From CAKSHC01 sp045631845 (lineage in GTDB: Bacteria; Bacillota; Clostridia; Oscillospirales; UMGS1783): 58,200 bases of DNA. Location of the stretch: NCBI GenBank assembly GCA_045631845.1, contig JAZQVM010000067.1:1-58200 (forward strand), in the 5' to 3' direction. The translations under genes were made by a program, and so were the position numbers. Below are positions 33,713-42,499 of this stretch, in pieces. Numbering within the stretch: position 1 is the first letter of the stretch; each line of letters starts with the position of its first letter. Under the pieces are notes generated by a model. That model was not told where the DNA came from. It made no database searches and saw nothing but the letters and a program-made list of their open reading frames with translations.

Positions 33713-33764
33713 ATTGTAACACAAGCATGGGGCATTGACAAGAGGGGTTCTCTCCTTTTATAAT
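33713..33764. promoter_or_regulatory. Divergent promoters with overlapping -35 boxes
   Basis: Leftward: TTGTCA (33741-33736), 17 bp, TACAAT (33718-33713) for the CDF gene. Rightward: TTGACA (33735-33740), 18 bp, TATAAT (33759-33764) for DUF3842. The two -35 hexamers share five bases, so polymerase binding should be mutually exclusive. Confidence 0.65.
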
Positions 33765-33785
33765 AGAAGAAACGGAGGATTTACT

Positions 33786-34184
33786 ATGAATGTTTTGATT
33801 ATTGACGGGCAGGGCGGTAAGCTTGGTGCAGGCTTAGTGACTGCCGTAAAGGAAAACTATCCGCAGGCTACGGTAACCGCAATAGGAACCAATGCCATTG
33901 CTACAGCCGCCATGCTCAAGGCGGGTGCCGCGCAGGGCGCAACGGGAGAAAACCCCGTTATCGTTGCCTGCCGTAAGGCCGATGTCATCTTAGGCCCGAT
34001 CGGGATTGTGTCTGCCGATGCGCTTTTGGGTGAGATCACTCCGGCTATGGCAACGGCAGTTGGGGCATGCGAAGCAAAAAAAATTCTCATTCCCATGAAT
34101 CGTTGCGGCATTCGAGTCGTAGGGGTGCAGGAACTGGCGATGAATGACTATATCGCCTTGGCTATGAAGGAGATACAAGCATGA
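33786..34184 (+). CDS. DUF3842 family protein
   Basis: 132 residues with the DUF3842 pattern throughout: MNVLIIDGQGGKLGAGLV, GTNAIATAAMLKAGAAQGAT, CRKADVILGPIGIVSADALL, GEITPAMATAV and KKILIPMNRCGIRVVGV. It is a small Rossmann-like protein of unknown role. CGGAGGA precedes ATG 33786. It overlaps the lipoprotein gene by 4 bases (ATGA). Confidence 0.88.
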   Translation: MNVLIIDGQGGKLGAGLVTAVKENYPQATVTAIGTNAIATAAMLKAGAAQGATGENPVIVACRKADVILGPIGIVSADALLGEITPAMATAVGACEAKKILIPMNRCGIRVVGVQELAMNDYIALAMKEIQA

Positions 34185-35065
34185 AACGGATTGTGGCGCT
34201 GATGCTGATGTTGTTGCTCCTGTGCGCCGGCTGTGTCAAGAAACCAACGGTAAAGATCGGCGTATTGGAGCCGCTCAGCGGAGAGTTTGCTGCCGGCGGG
34301 CAACTCGAATATCAGGGAATCCAGGAGGCGCTGGAAGCCTATCCTATGCTGGGCGATGCCCGTGTTGAATTGGTAGTGGCCGATAACCTCTCCACCGAAG
34401 ACGGCGCTCGTGAGACGGCCAAATCCTTGGCCGACCAAGGGGTGCAGATCGTCATCGGCAGTTGGGGCAGTTCCCTATCCCAAGCGGCGGCCGAAGTGCT
34501 GATCAAAAAACAAATCCCCATGATAACTACCACGGCCGGTAAAATTAATAATGCTTCCTGCTTTTCTCTGGAGTTAAGTATTGCCCAGCAGACACAGGCT
34601 TTAGCGGCCTTGATTACTGAGCAGGGCTGGACAAGGGTTGCCATCGTGAGCGATCGCAACAACGCCTATGATATGGCCATGCGTCAAGCCTTTATTGAGG
34701 CAGGCGGAAAAGAGATTATTTGCGCCGAAGCCCATGGTACGGCTGAAAATCTGGCCGATTGTGTAGCAGCCATGGAGCAGGAGCAGGCAGATGTCTTGTT
34801 TATCCCATCAATGGCCGATGCGGCAGCAGGAATGACCGAATTGCCGATCTTAGGCGGTGACGTCAGTACAGCGGAAGGAGTATATTATCCGATGTATGCG
34901 CCCGAGGGGGCTAAAGCTGTTGGCTATGATGGGTATTTGACGGCATTGGCGATTTTGGGAGGAGAGCCCAAAGAGATTGAAGGAAAAACGGGATTGTTGG
35001 ATTATGACGGTACCAATATGACCCGCAAGAGTTGGCATATACAAACTCCTGCCGATTCCGAATAA
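34181..35065 (+). CDS. Short Leu/Ile/Val-binding-type lipoprotein
   Basis: 294 residues. Lipobox LLCAGC ends the signal peptide, then KIGVLEPLSGEFAAGGQLEY opens a type I periplasmic binding fold with VIGSWGSSLSQAAAEV and VAIVSDRNNAYDMAMRQAF. It is shorter than the usual 370-400 residues; the second half of lobe 2 looks compressed. It has no permease neighbours but is coupled to DUF3842. It may be a sensor subunit or a partner of the liv system encoded at 36-41 kb. Confidence 0.82.
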   Translation: MKRIVALMLMLLLLCAGCVKKPTVKIGVLEPLSGEFAAGGQLEYQGIQEALEAYPMLGDARVELVVADNLSTEDGARETAKSLADQGVQIVIGSWGSSLSQAAAEVLIKKQIPMITTTAGKINNASCFSLELSIAQQTQALAALITEQGWTRVAIVSDRNNAYDMAMRQAFIEAGGKEIICAEAHGTAENLADCVAAMEQEQADVLFIPSMADAAAGMTELPILGGDVSTAEGVYYPMYAPEGAKAVGYDGYLTALAILGGEPKEIEGKTGLLDYDGTNMTRKSWHIQTPADSE

Positions 35066-35098
35066 AAAAGGTGTTGCCTATTTAGGCAACACCTTTTT
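35065..35098. terminator. Terminator between lipoprotein and zinc-ribbon genes
   Basis: aaaaaggtgttgcc (35065-35078) / ggcaacaccttttt (35085-35098), 14 perfect bp, symmetric A/T flanks. Confidence 0.85.
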
Positions 35099-35109
35099 CT
35101 ATGTATGAA

Positions 35110-35496
35110 TCAGAATGCACGTTTACCCATCGTAAAAAGAAGCGCCAAGATCAAAACAACCAGCATAACGCTGCCGACGATAATCAGACTGCACCAGTAG
35201 GAGCGGGCGAAATTACGGCGGTTGAGATTCGAGCCGTTAATGGAAAAGATAACCAGGAAGATAAACCCAACAATGGGGATGGCAAAAAGAATCTGTAACC
35301 CGAAATAAGCCCACGGGGAAAGGGGCTGATACTCCTCCGGTATCCTATCTTCTATTTGGTCAGGAGAAGGGGTGTGGGTGACAGGGGCAGATGCCGCAAC
35401 CTCAGCAGGAGCGGGAGTATCCTCTACAGCAGCTCCGCAAGCAGGACAGAATTTAGCGGTTTCTTCTAAGTTTGTGCCACAGGAATTACAGAACAT
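35110..35496 (-). CDS. Zinc-ribbon membrane protein
   Basis: 128 residues. An N-terminal zinc ribbon MFCNSCGTNLEETAKFCPAC (two CxxC) is followed by a Pro/Ala linker and two hydrophobic helices (FGLQILFAIPIVGFIFLVIF, SLIIVGSVMLVVLILALLF). Function unknown. ATG 35496 has AGGAG about 10 bases upstream; the in-frame GTG 9 bases earlier is too close to that site. Confidence 0.8.
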   Translation of the reverse strand: MFCNSCGTNLEETAKFCPACGAAVEDTPAPAEVAASAPVTHTPSPDQIEDRIPEEYQPLSPWAYFGLQILFAIPIVGFIFLVIFSINGSNLNRRNFARSYWCSLIIVGSVMLVVLILALLFTMGKRAF

Positions 35497-35519
35497 AAGG
35501 ATCACACTCCTATAAAAAA

Positions 35520-36023
35520 TTACGAAATAAAGAATTCAAAACCGAGCGTAATGCCGGTCATGAGGATGCCGGCGATGAGAACACCGACAGCGATGGCAGG
35601 CAGGGCATCTTTCAGGCGCATATTCATCATGCCGGCAATCAAAGCTCCTGTCCAGGCACCCGTACCGGGCAGAGGAATGGCGACAAAAAGCAAAAGCCCC
35701 CAAAACTTGTACTTTTCCACCGTGCCTTTTTTGTTTTCGGCACGCTTTTCCAGCTTTTCGGCGATGCGACCTAACCGACCGCTTTTGCGCTTCATCCATT
35801 CAAAGATGCGGCGAATGAACAACACAATAAAGGGTGCCGGCAAAAGATTGCCTAAATAGGAAATGATAAAGGTGGCCAAATGGGGTAGTCCCAACGCCAC
35901 GCCCACGGGGATGGCCCCTCTTAATTCAATTACCGGAAGGAGGGATACGAAAAAGGTAATCAAACCTTTAATAAATTCCGATGAATTCTCTCCCAGAGAG
36001 ATAAACCATTCTGCAATACCCAA
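35520..36023 (-). CDS. Small multidrug export family (COG2426-like) membrane protein
   Basis: About 168 residues. SLLPVIELRGAIPVGVALGL, LFVAIPLPGTGAWTGALIAG and LKDALPAIAVGVLIAGI match the Sm_multidrug_ex family (PF06695). TTG 36023 is favoured as start because AAGGCGG lies about 8 bases upstream; the ATG at 36053 lies directly against the -10 box, leaving no room for a ribosome site. If ATG 36053 were used the mRNA would have to start almost at it. Confidence 0.75.
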   Translation of the reverse strand: MGIAEWFISLGENSSEFIKGLITFFVSLLPVIELRGAIPVGVALGLPHLATFIISYLGNLLPAPFIVLFIRRIFEWMKRKSGRLGRIAEKLEKRAENKKGTVEKYKFWGLLLFVAIPLPGTGAWTGALIAGMMNMRLKDALPAIAVGVLIAGILMTGITLGFEFFIS

Positions 36024-36053
36024 TGTTGTTACCGCCTTTGTAGTAGTATTCAT

Positions 36054-36062
36054 AGTATAGCA
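36054..36062 (-). promoter_or_regulatory. Extended -10 promoter of the Sm multidrug gene
   Basis: TGCTATACT on the minus strand (hexamer 36059-36054), no good -35. It directly abuts ATG 36053. Confidence 0.5.
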
Positions 36063-36096
36063 TATTTTTCCGCAAATTTCCACTATTTCTTTTATA

Positions 36097-36137
36097 GCAA
36101 AAAACGGATTTCCCATGAACAGGAAATCCGTTTTTGC
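36097..36137 (-). terminator. Terminator of the liv operon
   Basis: GGATTTCC with flanking AAAAAC (36099-36113) pairs with GGAAATCCGTTTTT (36122-36135), about 14 bp, T run on the minus strand. It directly follows the livF stop. Confidence 0.8.
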
Positions 36138-36845
36138 TTAACCGCCCAAATAGGCGTTCTTTACGGCATCATTGGTCAAAAGAGCCGATGCGTTATCGGT
36201 CAAGACAACCTTGCCCGTTTCCAAAACATAGCCACGGTCGGCAATCGATAGAGCCATGGAGGCGTTCTGTTCTACCAAAAGAATGGTAATGCCCTGTTTG
36301 TGCATCTCCACAATCATATCAAAGATCTGCTGTACCAAAATGGGAGCCAAGCCCATCGAGGGCTCGTCAAGCATAAGCAGTTTGGGTTTGGACATCATGG
36401 CGCGACCCATCGCCAGCATCTGCTGCTCACCGCCCGAAAGGGTGCCGGCGCTTTGACGGCGGCGTTCTTTTAAGCGAGGAAAGGAATCGTATACCAAAGC
36501 CAGCGCATCGGCTTCTTCCTTATTCGGTCTGGTATAGGCGCCCATCTGCAGGTTTTCTTCTACCGAAAGTCCCGCAAAGACCCGACGGCCTTCGGGACAA
36601 TGAGCCAAACCGTCCCGCACAATGACGTGGGGTGCTTTCTTGAGAATGGACTGCCCTTCAAACAGAATGTCGCCCGTCTTGGGACGAAGCAGACCCGAAA
36701 TGGTGTTAAGAGTCGTCGATTTACCGGCACCGTTAGCGCCGATCAGCGTTACAATTTCACCCTCATTGACCTCAAAGGATACACCCTTGATGGCATGAAT
36801 AGCGCCGTAATAGACATTAATATCTTCAACTTTGAGAAGGCTCAT
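36138..36845 (-). CDS. livF: Branched-chain amino acid ABC transporter ATPase LivF
   Basis: 235 residues. Walker A GANGAGKST, LSGGEQQMLAMGRAM, Walker B LLMLDEPSMGLAP and VLLVEQN are those of LivF. It couples ATP hydrolysis to import through LivHM. Last gene of livKHMGF, 2 bases after livG. Confidence 0.95.
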   Translation of the reverse strand: MSLLKVEDINVYYGAIHAIKGVSFEVNEGEIVTLIGANGAGKSTTLNTISGLLRPKTGDILFEGQSILKKAPHVIVRDGLAHCPEGRRVFAGLSVEENLQMGAYTRPNKEEADALALVYDSFPRLKERRRQSAGTLSGGEQQMLAMGRAMMSKPKLLMLDEPSMGLAPILVQQIFDMIVEMHKQGITILLVEQNASMALSIADRGYVLETGKVVLTDNASALLTNDAVKNAYLGG

Positions 36846-36847
36846 GG

Positions 36848-37678
36848 TTATTCTCCCTTCTTGCCGAGGTAGGCTTCAATAACCGCCGGGTCGTTCTTGA
36901 TCTGTTCCGGTGTACCTTTGGCAATGATTCTGCCGAAGTTAAGCACGGCAATGGTGTCGCAAATGCCCATGACCAGGTTCATATCATGCTCAATGAGCAG
37001 GATGGCAATCTTAAAGGTATCACGAATCTGACGGATGTTGTCCATCAATTCGGCCGTTTCCGAAGGGTTCATACCGGCGGCCGGCTCATCCAGCAACAGT
37101 AAGCAGGGATTGGTGGCCAAGGCACGTACAATCTCCAAACGGCGCTGAGCACCGTAAGGTAGAGAGCCGGCTTGATGATCGGCTAGGTCTTCCATGTGGA
37201 AAATGGAGAGCAGTTCCAAGGCGCGCTGCTTGGCGATTCTCTCGCTTCTCCAGAAGGAAGGCAGACGCAGAATGGAAGCCCCTAAGGAGGTCTTCTGTTC
37301 CCGATACAGGCCAACCAATACGTTATCCAGTACCGACAGTTTATCAAACAGACGGATGTTCTGGAAGGTACGGGCAATGCCCGACTGGTTTACTTGAATG
37401 GTGGAATAATGATTGATATTTGCATGATTAAGCAGGATGGTGCCACGGGTCGGCTCATACACCTTAGTCAGCAGGTTAAAGATGGTGGTCTTACCGGCAC
37501 CGTTGGGACCAATCAAACCGGCAATCTCGGTCGGGCCGATGGCGATGTTGAAATCGTCCACGGCACGCAGGCCGCCGAAATCAATACCCAGATGGTGAGT
37601 TTCAAGGACGGGCTGGCGATCGGCGTCATCGGGAGTGAGAAGCGGAGCATTCTTGTCTACACGAATCAGTTTACTCAT
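36848..37678 (-). CDS. livG: Branched-chain amino acid ABC transporter ATPase LivG
   Basis: 276 residues with LivG features: GPNGAGKTTIFNLLTKVYEP, NQSGIARTFQNIRLF, PYGAQRRLEIVRALATNPCL and LLLDEPAAGMNPSE, then VLIEHDMNLVMGICD. A roughly 20-residue N-terminal extension precedes the ATPase core. It overlaps livM by 8 bases. Confidence 0.95.
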   Translation of the reverse strand: MSKLIRVDKNAPLLTPDDADRQPVLETHHLGIDFGGLRAVDDFNIAIGPTEIAGLIGPNGAGKTTIFNLLTKVYEPTRGTILLNHANINHYSTIQVNQSGIARTFQNIRLFDKLSVLDNVLVGLYREQKTSLGASILRLPSFWRSERIAKQRALELLSIFHMEDLADHQAGSLPYGAQRRLEIVRALATNPCLLLLDEPAAGMNPSETAELMDNIRQIRDTFKIAILLIEHDMNLVMGICDTIAVLNFGRIIAKGTPEQIKNDPAVIEAYLGKKGE

Positions 37679-38753
37679 TGTCAGCGCCCTCCTTCTTGGT
37701 TTTCTTTAATAATACCGCCGTCTTGTCCTTTAGCCAGGCCACAATACGCTTGCCGCCCTTGGACTGCGTCAGCAGCATCATGCCAATGAGCAGGATGGCG
37801 TAGATGAGCATCCTCGCCTCGCCCAGCCCACGCAACATCGGCGTTTCGGGAAGCAGGGTGAGAATGATGGCGGCGATGATCGAGCCGCGAACGTTGCCCA
37901 TGCCGCCCAATACCACAAAGACCAGCAGGTCGATCGAGGTATTAAAGTCAAACTTGGTGGCCTGAACGCTGGCGATGTTCATCGAATAGAGGGTGCCGGC
38001 CATACCGGTCAGAATGGCCGATACGGTAAAGGCGATGAGCTTGAACTTAAAGGCCGACAGGCCGATGCTCTCGGCGGCGATTCGGTTGTCACGAATGGCC
38101 ATGATGGCGCGGCCGTGCTTGGAGCGCATCAGGTTGAGCGCAACGGTCAAAGCAAAGAGGATCAGCGCAAAGCCAATGACATAGGTGGAAACCTTGGGGT
38201 GACCGGTTGCGCCCATGGCACCGTTAATGATCTTGGTCGCATCTTCGGGCAGTTTGTTCTGAATAAAGGAGAAGTGCCAGCCGGCATCGTTGCGGCCCAA
38301 ATAGATGCAGTTGATGATCTGCTTGATAATCTCGCCAAAGGCCAGCGTAACGATAGCCAGATAGTCACCACGCAAACGTAAAACGGGGATGCCGATCAGC
38401 AGGCCCATAATGCCGGCAATCATGCCGCCAAAGAGCATGCTCAGCACCAGCTGAACAACGGGCTGACCGATAAAGGACAGCGCCTGATAAAAGACTACGC
38501 CGGAGAAGGCGCCGATGCTCATAAATCCGGCATGACCCAAGGATAACTCGCCCGAAACGCCCACAACCAGATTGAGCGCAATGGCGGCTACAACGTAGAC
38601 ACAGATGGGTACCAGCTGTGCCTGATAGGCACGGGGCATATTGCCAATGCCAATGGATTTGCCGAAGTTAATCCACAAAAAGACCAGCAGAAACAGGACA
38701 CAAACGATCCCGTAGGTAATCAAATTGTTTTTAGTGTTTTTCTTGAGTTTCAT
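37671..38753 (-). CDS. livM: Branched-chain amino acid permease LivM
   Basis: 360 residues, about ten helices. GELSLGHAGFMSIGAFSGVV, LRLRGDYLAIVTLAFGEI and RAIMAIRDNRIAAESIGLS are LivM hallmarks. A basic C-terminal tail follows the last helix. It forms the membrane channel with LivH. Confidence 0.94.
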   Translation of the reverse strand: MKLKKNTKNNLITYGIVCVLFLLVFLWINFGKSIGIGNMPRAYQAQLVPICVYVVAAIALNLVVGVSGELSLGHAGFMSIGAFSGVVFYQALSFIGQPVVQLVLSMLFGGMIAGIMGLLIGIPVLRLRGDYLAIVTLAFGEIIKQIINCIYLGRNDAGWHFSFIQNKLPEDATKIINGAMGATGHPKVSTYVIGFALILFALTVALNLMRSKHGRAIMAIRDNRIAAESIGLSAFKFKLIAFTVSAILTGMAGTLYSMNIASVQATKFDFNTSIDLLVFVVLGGMGNVRGSIIAAIILTLLPETPMLRGLGEARMLIYAILLIGMMLLTQSKGGKRIVAWLKDKTAVLLKKTKKEGADNE

Positions 38754-38762
38754 ACGATCACC

Positions 38763-39644
38763 TTACACTTTCTCGCGCTGTTGCTTGCCCAGCAGACCGG
38801 CCGGTTTAACCAGCAGAATGATGATCAGCACGGCAAATACGATAGCATCGGCCAGCTCGCCCGAAATGTAGGCCTTGGACAGCGCTTCAATGATGCCCAG
38901 CAAGATACCGCCCAAGAAGGCTCCGGGAATCGAGCCGATACCGCCGAAGACGGCCGCCGTAAAGGCACGGATACCGGGCATGGAGCCGGTGGTGGGGGTC
39001 AGCGTCGGCAGGGTCGAACACATGAGCACGCCGGCCACAGCCGCCAAAGCCGAACCAATGGCAAAGGTGGCGGTGATGGTGCGGTTCACGTTAATACCCA
39101 TCAACTGTGCGGCACCCTTGTCCTCGCTGACGGCACGCATCGCCTTGCCCAGCTTGGTTTTCTGGGTCAGGACAGTCAGCCCAACCATAATCAGAATACA
39201 GGCAACAACCGTGACAACCGTTTCGCTGGGAATGGTCAGCTCACCCAGACGAATCGACAGCCAAGGAATATTGACCAGCGACGAGGGAGTCTTGGGGTTG
39301 GCCGAGAACAGAAGCATGGCACCGTTTTGCAGCAGGAAGGAAACACCGATGGCGGTGATCAGTACCGCCAAGGACTCAGCCTGACGCAAAGGACGGTAGG
39401 CCAGCCGCTCAATGAGCACGCCCAAGAGCGTGCAGGCTAACATGGCCAGTAAAATGGCAATACCGCTGGGCAGACCGTACTGGACAGAGGCAAAGTAGGA
39501 CACATAGCCACCGACCATGATAACGTCGCCGTGGGCAAAGTTAAGCATTTTGGCAATGCCGTAGACCATGGTATATCCCAGAGCAATAATCGCATAAACG
39601 CTGCCCAAGGTAATGCCGTTGATCAAATAGGACAAAAACTCCAT
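38763..39644 (-). CDS. livH: Branched-chain amino acid permease LivH
   Basis: 293 residues. NGITLGSVYAIIALGYTMVYG, MLNFAHGDVIMVGGYVSYF and MRAVSEDKGAAQLMGINV are LivH signatures. ATG 39644 is used as it follows AAGGAGG; the frame upstream (39674) lacks a ribosome site. Confidence 0.94.
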   Translation of the reverse strand: MEFLSYLINGITLGSVYAIIALGYTMVYGIAKMLNFAHGDVIMVGGYVSYFASVQYGLPSGIAILLAMLACTLLGVLIERLAYRPLRQAESLAVLITAIGVSFLLQNGAMLLFSANPKTPSSLVNIPWLSIRLGELTIPSETVVTVVACILIMVGLTVLTQKTKLGKAMRAVSEDKGAAQLMGINVNRTITATFAIGSALAAVAGVLMCSTLPTLTPTTGSMPGIRAFTAAVFGGIGSIPGAFLGGILLGIIEALSKAYISGELADAIVFAVLIIILLVKPAGLLGKQQREKV

Positions 39645-39719
39645 AGAGAAAACCTCCTTGATTTTCAATACCAAAGAACAGGGGAATCCCCCTCTTCTTC
39701 AGTATCAAAAAGACACCAT

Positions 39720-39748
39720 GGAGGAATGTCGGATTTCGACATTCCTCC
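39720..39748 (-). terminator. Intercistronic hairpin between livK and livH
   Basis: GGAGGAATGTCG / CGACATTCCTCC, 12 perfect bp with a 5-base loop, followed on the minus strand by ATGGTGTCTTTTT. Partial termination here would give more binding protein than permease. Confidence 0.7.
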
Positions 39749-39773
39749 CGGTAGTATCTTGTTAAATTTTTAC

Positions 39774-40919
39774 TTACTGTACAGAAGTGTAGACGCCGTC
39801 ACGAATGACAACCGCCATCGGGCTCTTGTTAACTTCGCCGGTGGCGGCCCAGGTCATGCCCTGACCGGTCAAGCCGTCGAAGGTCATGGTGGTGAACTGC
39901 TCAACCATCTTAGCGCACAGATCCGTATTGGAGATGTTGGCGGGATCTACGTTGGCAGCTACGCAAGCCTCATACAGAGCCCATACGCAGTCGTAAGCAT
40001 CGGCAGCGAACTGGTTGGGAATATCGCCATACTTCTCTTTGTAAGAGTTAACGAAGGCAACCGTCTTGTCATCGGTAGCATCAGCAGAGAAGGGAGTCAG
40101 CAAGAAGGCGCCTTCAGCCAACTCGGTATTAAAGTTTTCCACGCCGAGCAGGCCGTCCATACCGTCAACGCCGAAGTACTTTACAGAGTAATTCATATTG
40201 GCAGCCTGAGTCATGATGATCGAAACGGGAGTGTAGTAGATGGGCAGGAACAGCATGTCAGCGCCGGCGGCCTTAGCGGCAGTCAGCTGAGTCGAGAAGT
40301 CGGTAGCCGTATCCTTGGTGAAGGTACCGGTGTAGACAATATTCAGACCCTTGGATTCAGCCTGAGCCTTGAACTTGTCGTAGATGCCGGTGGAGTAGTT
40401 GTCGTCGTTCTGATAGATAACGGCAACCTTCTCAGAGAGCTTTCTGTCGGCAATATAGGTAGCCGAGGCCGAACCCTGGTTGGGGTCAGAGAAGCACATC
40501 TGATAAACGTTGGTGCGATCCTTGATAACATCAGGCGAAGAGGCCGACGGGGTCAGCACAAACAGACCGTCAGCGGCAGCATCTGCAGCAACAGCGGCGC
40601 AGGGGGCTGAGGTAACGGTGCCGAGCAGGACCTGCATGCCCTTGTCCATCAGCGTGTTGTAAGCGCCGACCGACTGTTCGGGATCATGAGCATCGTCCTC
40701 GAACATGACTTCGAACTGGATGCCGCCCTTGGCGTTCACTTCAGCAACGGCCATTTCCATGGCGTTCTTAACAGCCTGACCGTAGATAGCAGCGGCGCCG
40801 GTAATCGGGCCGATACCACCGATCTTGAGAGTGCCCTTGTCGCCGTCGGCAGAGCCGCCGCAACCGACAACCGTCAGCAGCATCAAAGCAGCAAGGATGA
40901 GTGCGAGTAACTTTTTCAT
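39774..40919 (-). CDS. livK: Branched-chain amino acid-binding lipoprotein LivK
   Basis: 381 residues. Signal peptide with lipobox MLLTVVGCGG, then LKIGGIGPITGAAAIYGQAV, VLLGTVTSAPCAAVAADAAA and VAVIYQNDDNYSTGIYDKF, the type I binding-protein fold used by Liv/Hpa systems. It delivers amino acid to LivHMGF. ATG 40919 follows GGAGG; upstream in-frame codons cross the promoter. Confidence 0.94.
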   Translation of the reverse strand: MKKLLALILAALMLLTVVGCGGSADGDKGTLKIGGIGPITGAAAIYGQAVKNAMEMAVAEVNAKGGIQFEVMFEDDAHDPEQSVGAYNTLMDKGMQVLLGTVTSAPCAAVAADAAADGLFVLTPSASSPDVIKDRTNVYQMCFSDPNQGSASATYIADRKLSEKVAVIYQNDDNYSTGIYDKFKAQAESKGLNIVYTGTFTKDTATDFSTQLTAAKAAGADMLFLPIYYTPVSIIMTQAANMNYSVKYFGVDGMDGLLGVENFNTELAEGAFLLTPFSADATDDKTVAFVNSYKEKYGDIPNQFAADAYDCVWALYEACVAANVDPANISNTDLCAKMVEQFTTMTFDGLTGQGMTWAATGEVNKSPMAVVIRDGVYTSVQ

Positions 40920-40953
40920 CTTGGTTTTCCTCCAAATATAAAATTTAAGAATG

Positions 40954-40982
40954 ATTATACAGTAGGATTGCTCAAATGTCAA
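40954..40982 (-). promoter_or_regulatory. liv operon promoter
   Basis: Full consensus TTGACA (40982-40977), 17 bp, TATAAT (40959-40954). Confidence 0.85.
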
Positions 40983-41083
40983 TAAATAATGAAGAAAAAC
41001 CCGTAAATTTTTAATTTTACGCATAAATATTCGAATTTTTCTGTATATTTTGAATTTTATTCGGGATTAGAAAGATTTGGGAC

Positions 41084-41112
41084 TTGTCAAACGGTGTCGA
41101 ATAGAGTATTCT
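41084..41112 (+). promoter_or_regulatory. DUF3048 gene promoter
   Basis: TTGTCA (41084-41089), 17 bp, TATTCT (41107-41112). Confidence 0.55.
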
Positions 41113-41143
41113 ATAGATAGTAAACCGTAAAGGAGATAGTGTT

Positions 41144-42217
41144 ATGTGGAAAAAAATTATTGCAGGATTGCTGTGTGTGATGCTCGTGGTTTCCTTAGCT
41201 GCTTGCGGCGGCAAGAACGAGGATCCCTCGTCGTCCGATATAAGCAGTGAGCCGGAGGGCATCCATTATCCCGTCAACCGCTTAACCGGCGAGGAAGGTC
41301 TGAGCGATGCGGCGGTAGGTAAGCGTCCGGTTGCTGTTATGATTAATAATATCAAAGCAGCTCTGCCCCAGTACGGCGTGGCGCAGGCAGATATTTTGTT
41401 TGAAACGCTAGTTGAGGGTGGCATTACCCGTATGATGGCCATTTACGGCGATTATACCAAAATGCCCGATATCTGCTCGGTTCGCAGTGCCCGCTTCTAT
41501 TATCCGATTACCGCTCTCTCTTTTGATGCGGTATATGTTCACTGGGGCGAAGAAACCAACTATGCTACCAGCACGATTGCCCGCTTGGGTGTGGATCGTC
41601 TTTCGGGTACGGCCAATCCGGGTAATATCTTTGGCCGAGATAGCGCTCGCCAAAGTGCAGGATATGCCCTTGAGCATACCGGATACCTAAAGGGTGAAAT
41701 GGTGCCGCAGGTATTGGCGAATCTGGGCTATCGTACCGATGTAAAAGAGGATCATAAGGATACCGTATTCAATTTTGCCTCCGATGGAGAGGTAATTGTG
41801 CCGGACAAGGGCATGAGTGATGAAGTGGTTTTGAAATTCTCTAATTCCTATTTCAGCACCTTCACCTATGATGAGGCGACCAAGACCTATCTCAAACAAC
41901 ATTCGGGCTCTCCTCATAAGGACGGCAAAACCAACACCCAACTGGCATTCACCAACGTATTGGTACTGGAAACCAATATTGACACTATTGATGGGAAGTT
42001 GATGGATGTAGCGGTTGTCGGTTCGGGTAACGGCTGGTGGTTCTCCAACGGCGGTTATCAGCAGATCAAATGGAGCAAGGCCGATGAGTATGCGCCGTTT
42101 AAATTAACCGATATGTCCGGCAATGAGTTGACGGTAAATACCGGTAAGAGCTATCTTGGCATGATCCGCCCTGATTGCACCGTCATTACCGAGAAGACCG
42201 CCGATGCGGCAAACTAA
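41144..42217 (+). CDS. DUF3048 domain lipoprotein (YerB-like)
   Basis: 357 residues. Lipobox VSLAACGG, then the DUF3048 pattern: RPVAVMINNIKAALPQYGVA, DILFETLVEGGITRMMAIYG, ICSVRSARFYY and the C-terminal half with GGYQQIKWSKADEYAPF. An exported lipoprotein of unknown function common in Firmicutes. AAAGGAGA precedes ATG. Confidence 0.9.
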   Translation: MWKKIIAGLLCVMLVVSLAACGGKNEDPSSSDISSEPEGIHYPVNRLTGEEGLSDAAVGKRPVAVMINNIKAALPQYGVAQADILFETLVEGGITRMMAIYGDYTKMPDICSVRSARFYYPITALSFDAVYVHWGEETNYATSTIARLGVDRLSGTANPGNIFGRDSARQSAGYALEHTGYLKGEMVPQVLANLGYRTDVKEDHKDTVFNFASDGEVIVPDKGMSDEVVLKFSNSYFSTFTYDEATKTYLKQHSGSPHKDGKTNTQLAFTNVLVLETNIDTIDGKLMDVAVVGSGNGWWFSNGGYQQIKWSKADEYAPFKLTDMSGNELTVNTGKSYLGMIRPDCTVITEKTADAAN

Positions 42218-42240
42218 GCGTTCGTAATAAAATAACACAT

Positions 42241-42270
42241 AAGTCCTCGGAGTGATCCGAGGACTTATTT
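42241..42270 (+). terminator. Terminator after DUF3048 gene
   Basis: AAGTCCTCGGA (42241-42251) / TCCGAGGACTT (42256-42266), 11 bp, 4-base loop, then ATTT. Confidence 0.8.
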
Positions 42271-42300
42271 ATATATGTAGAAAAAAATTTACTTTTCCTA

Positions 42301-42329
42301 TTGACAAGCCATTCAATGACGATTAAACT
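42301..42329 (+). promoter_or_regulatory. rny promoter
   Basis: TTGACA (42301-42306), 17 bp, TAAACT (42324-42329). It implies a leader of about 190 nt before the rny start. Confidence 0.65.
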
Positions 42330-42467
42330 AATAGAGTAGATGTGTTATGTCATCTTTACCGGTTTTCAAAGCATGGCTTTTGATATATTTTTATTTTTTT
42401 ATTTTCCCCATAGGGGTAGTAGATATATTTATAAAAATAGAGAAAGTGTTTGTGTTTGAACATCGGT

Positions 42468-42499
42468 GGGCCGACGGAAGCATCCGTACGGTCTTTTTT
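42468..42499 (+). terminator. Terminator-like hairpin in the rny leader
   Basis: GGGCCGACGGA (42468-42478) pairs with TCCGTACGGTCT (42483-42494) with one bulged A and a 4-base loop, followed by six T. It ends about 30 bases before the rny start, so read-through must be controlled or partial. Confidence 0.6.
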
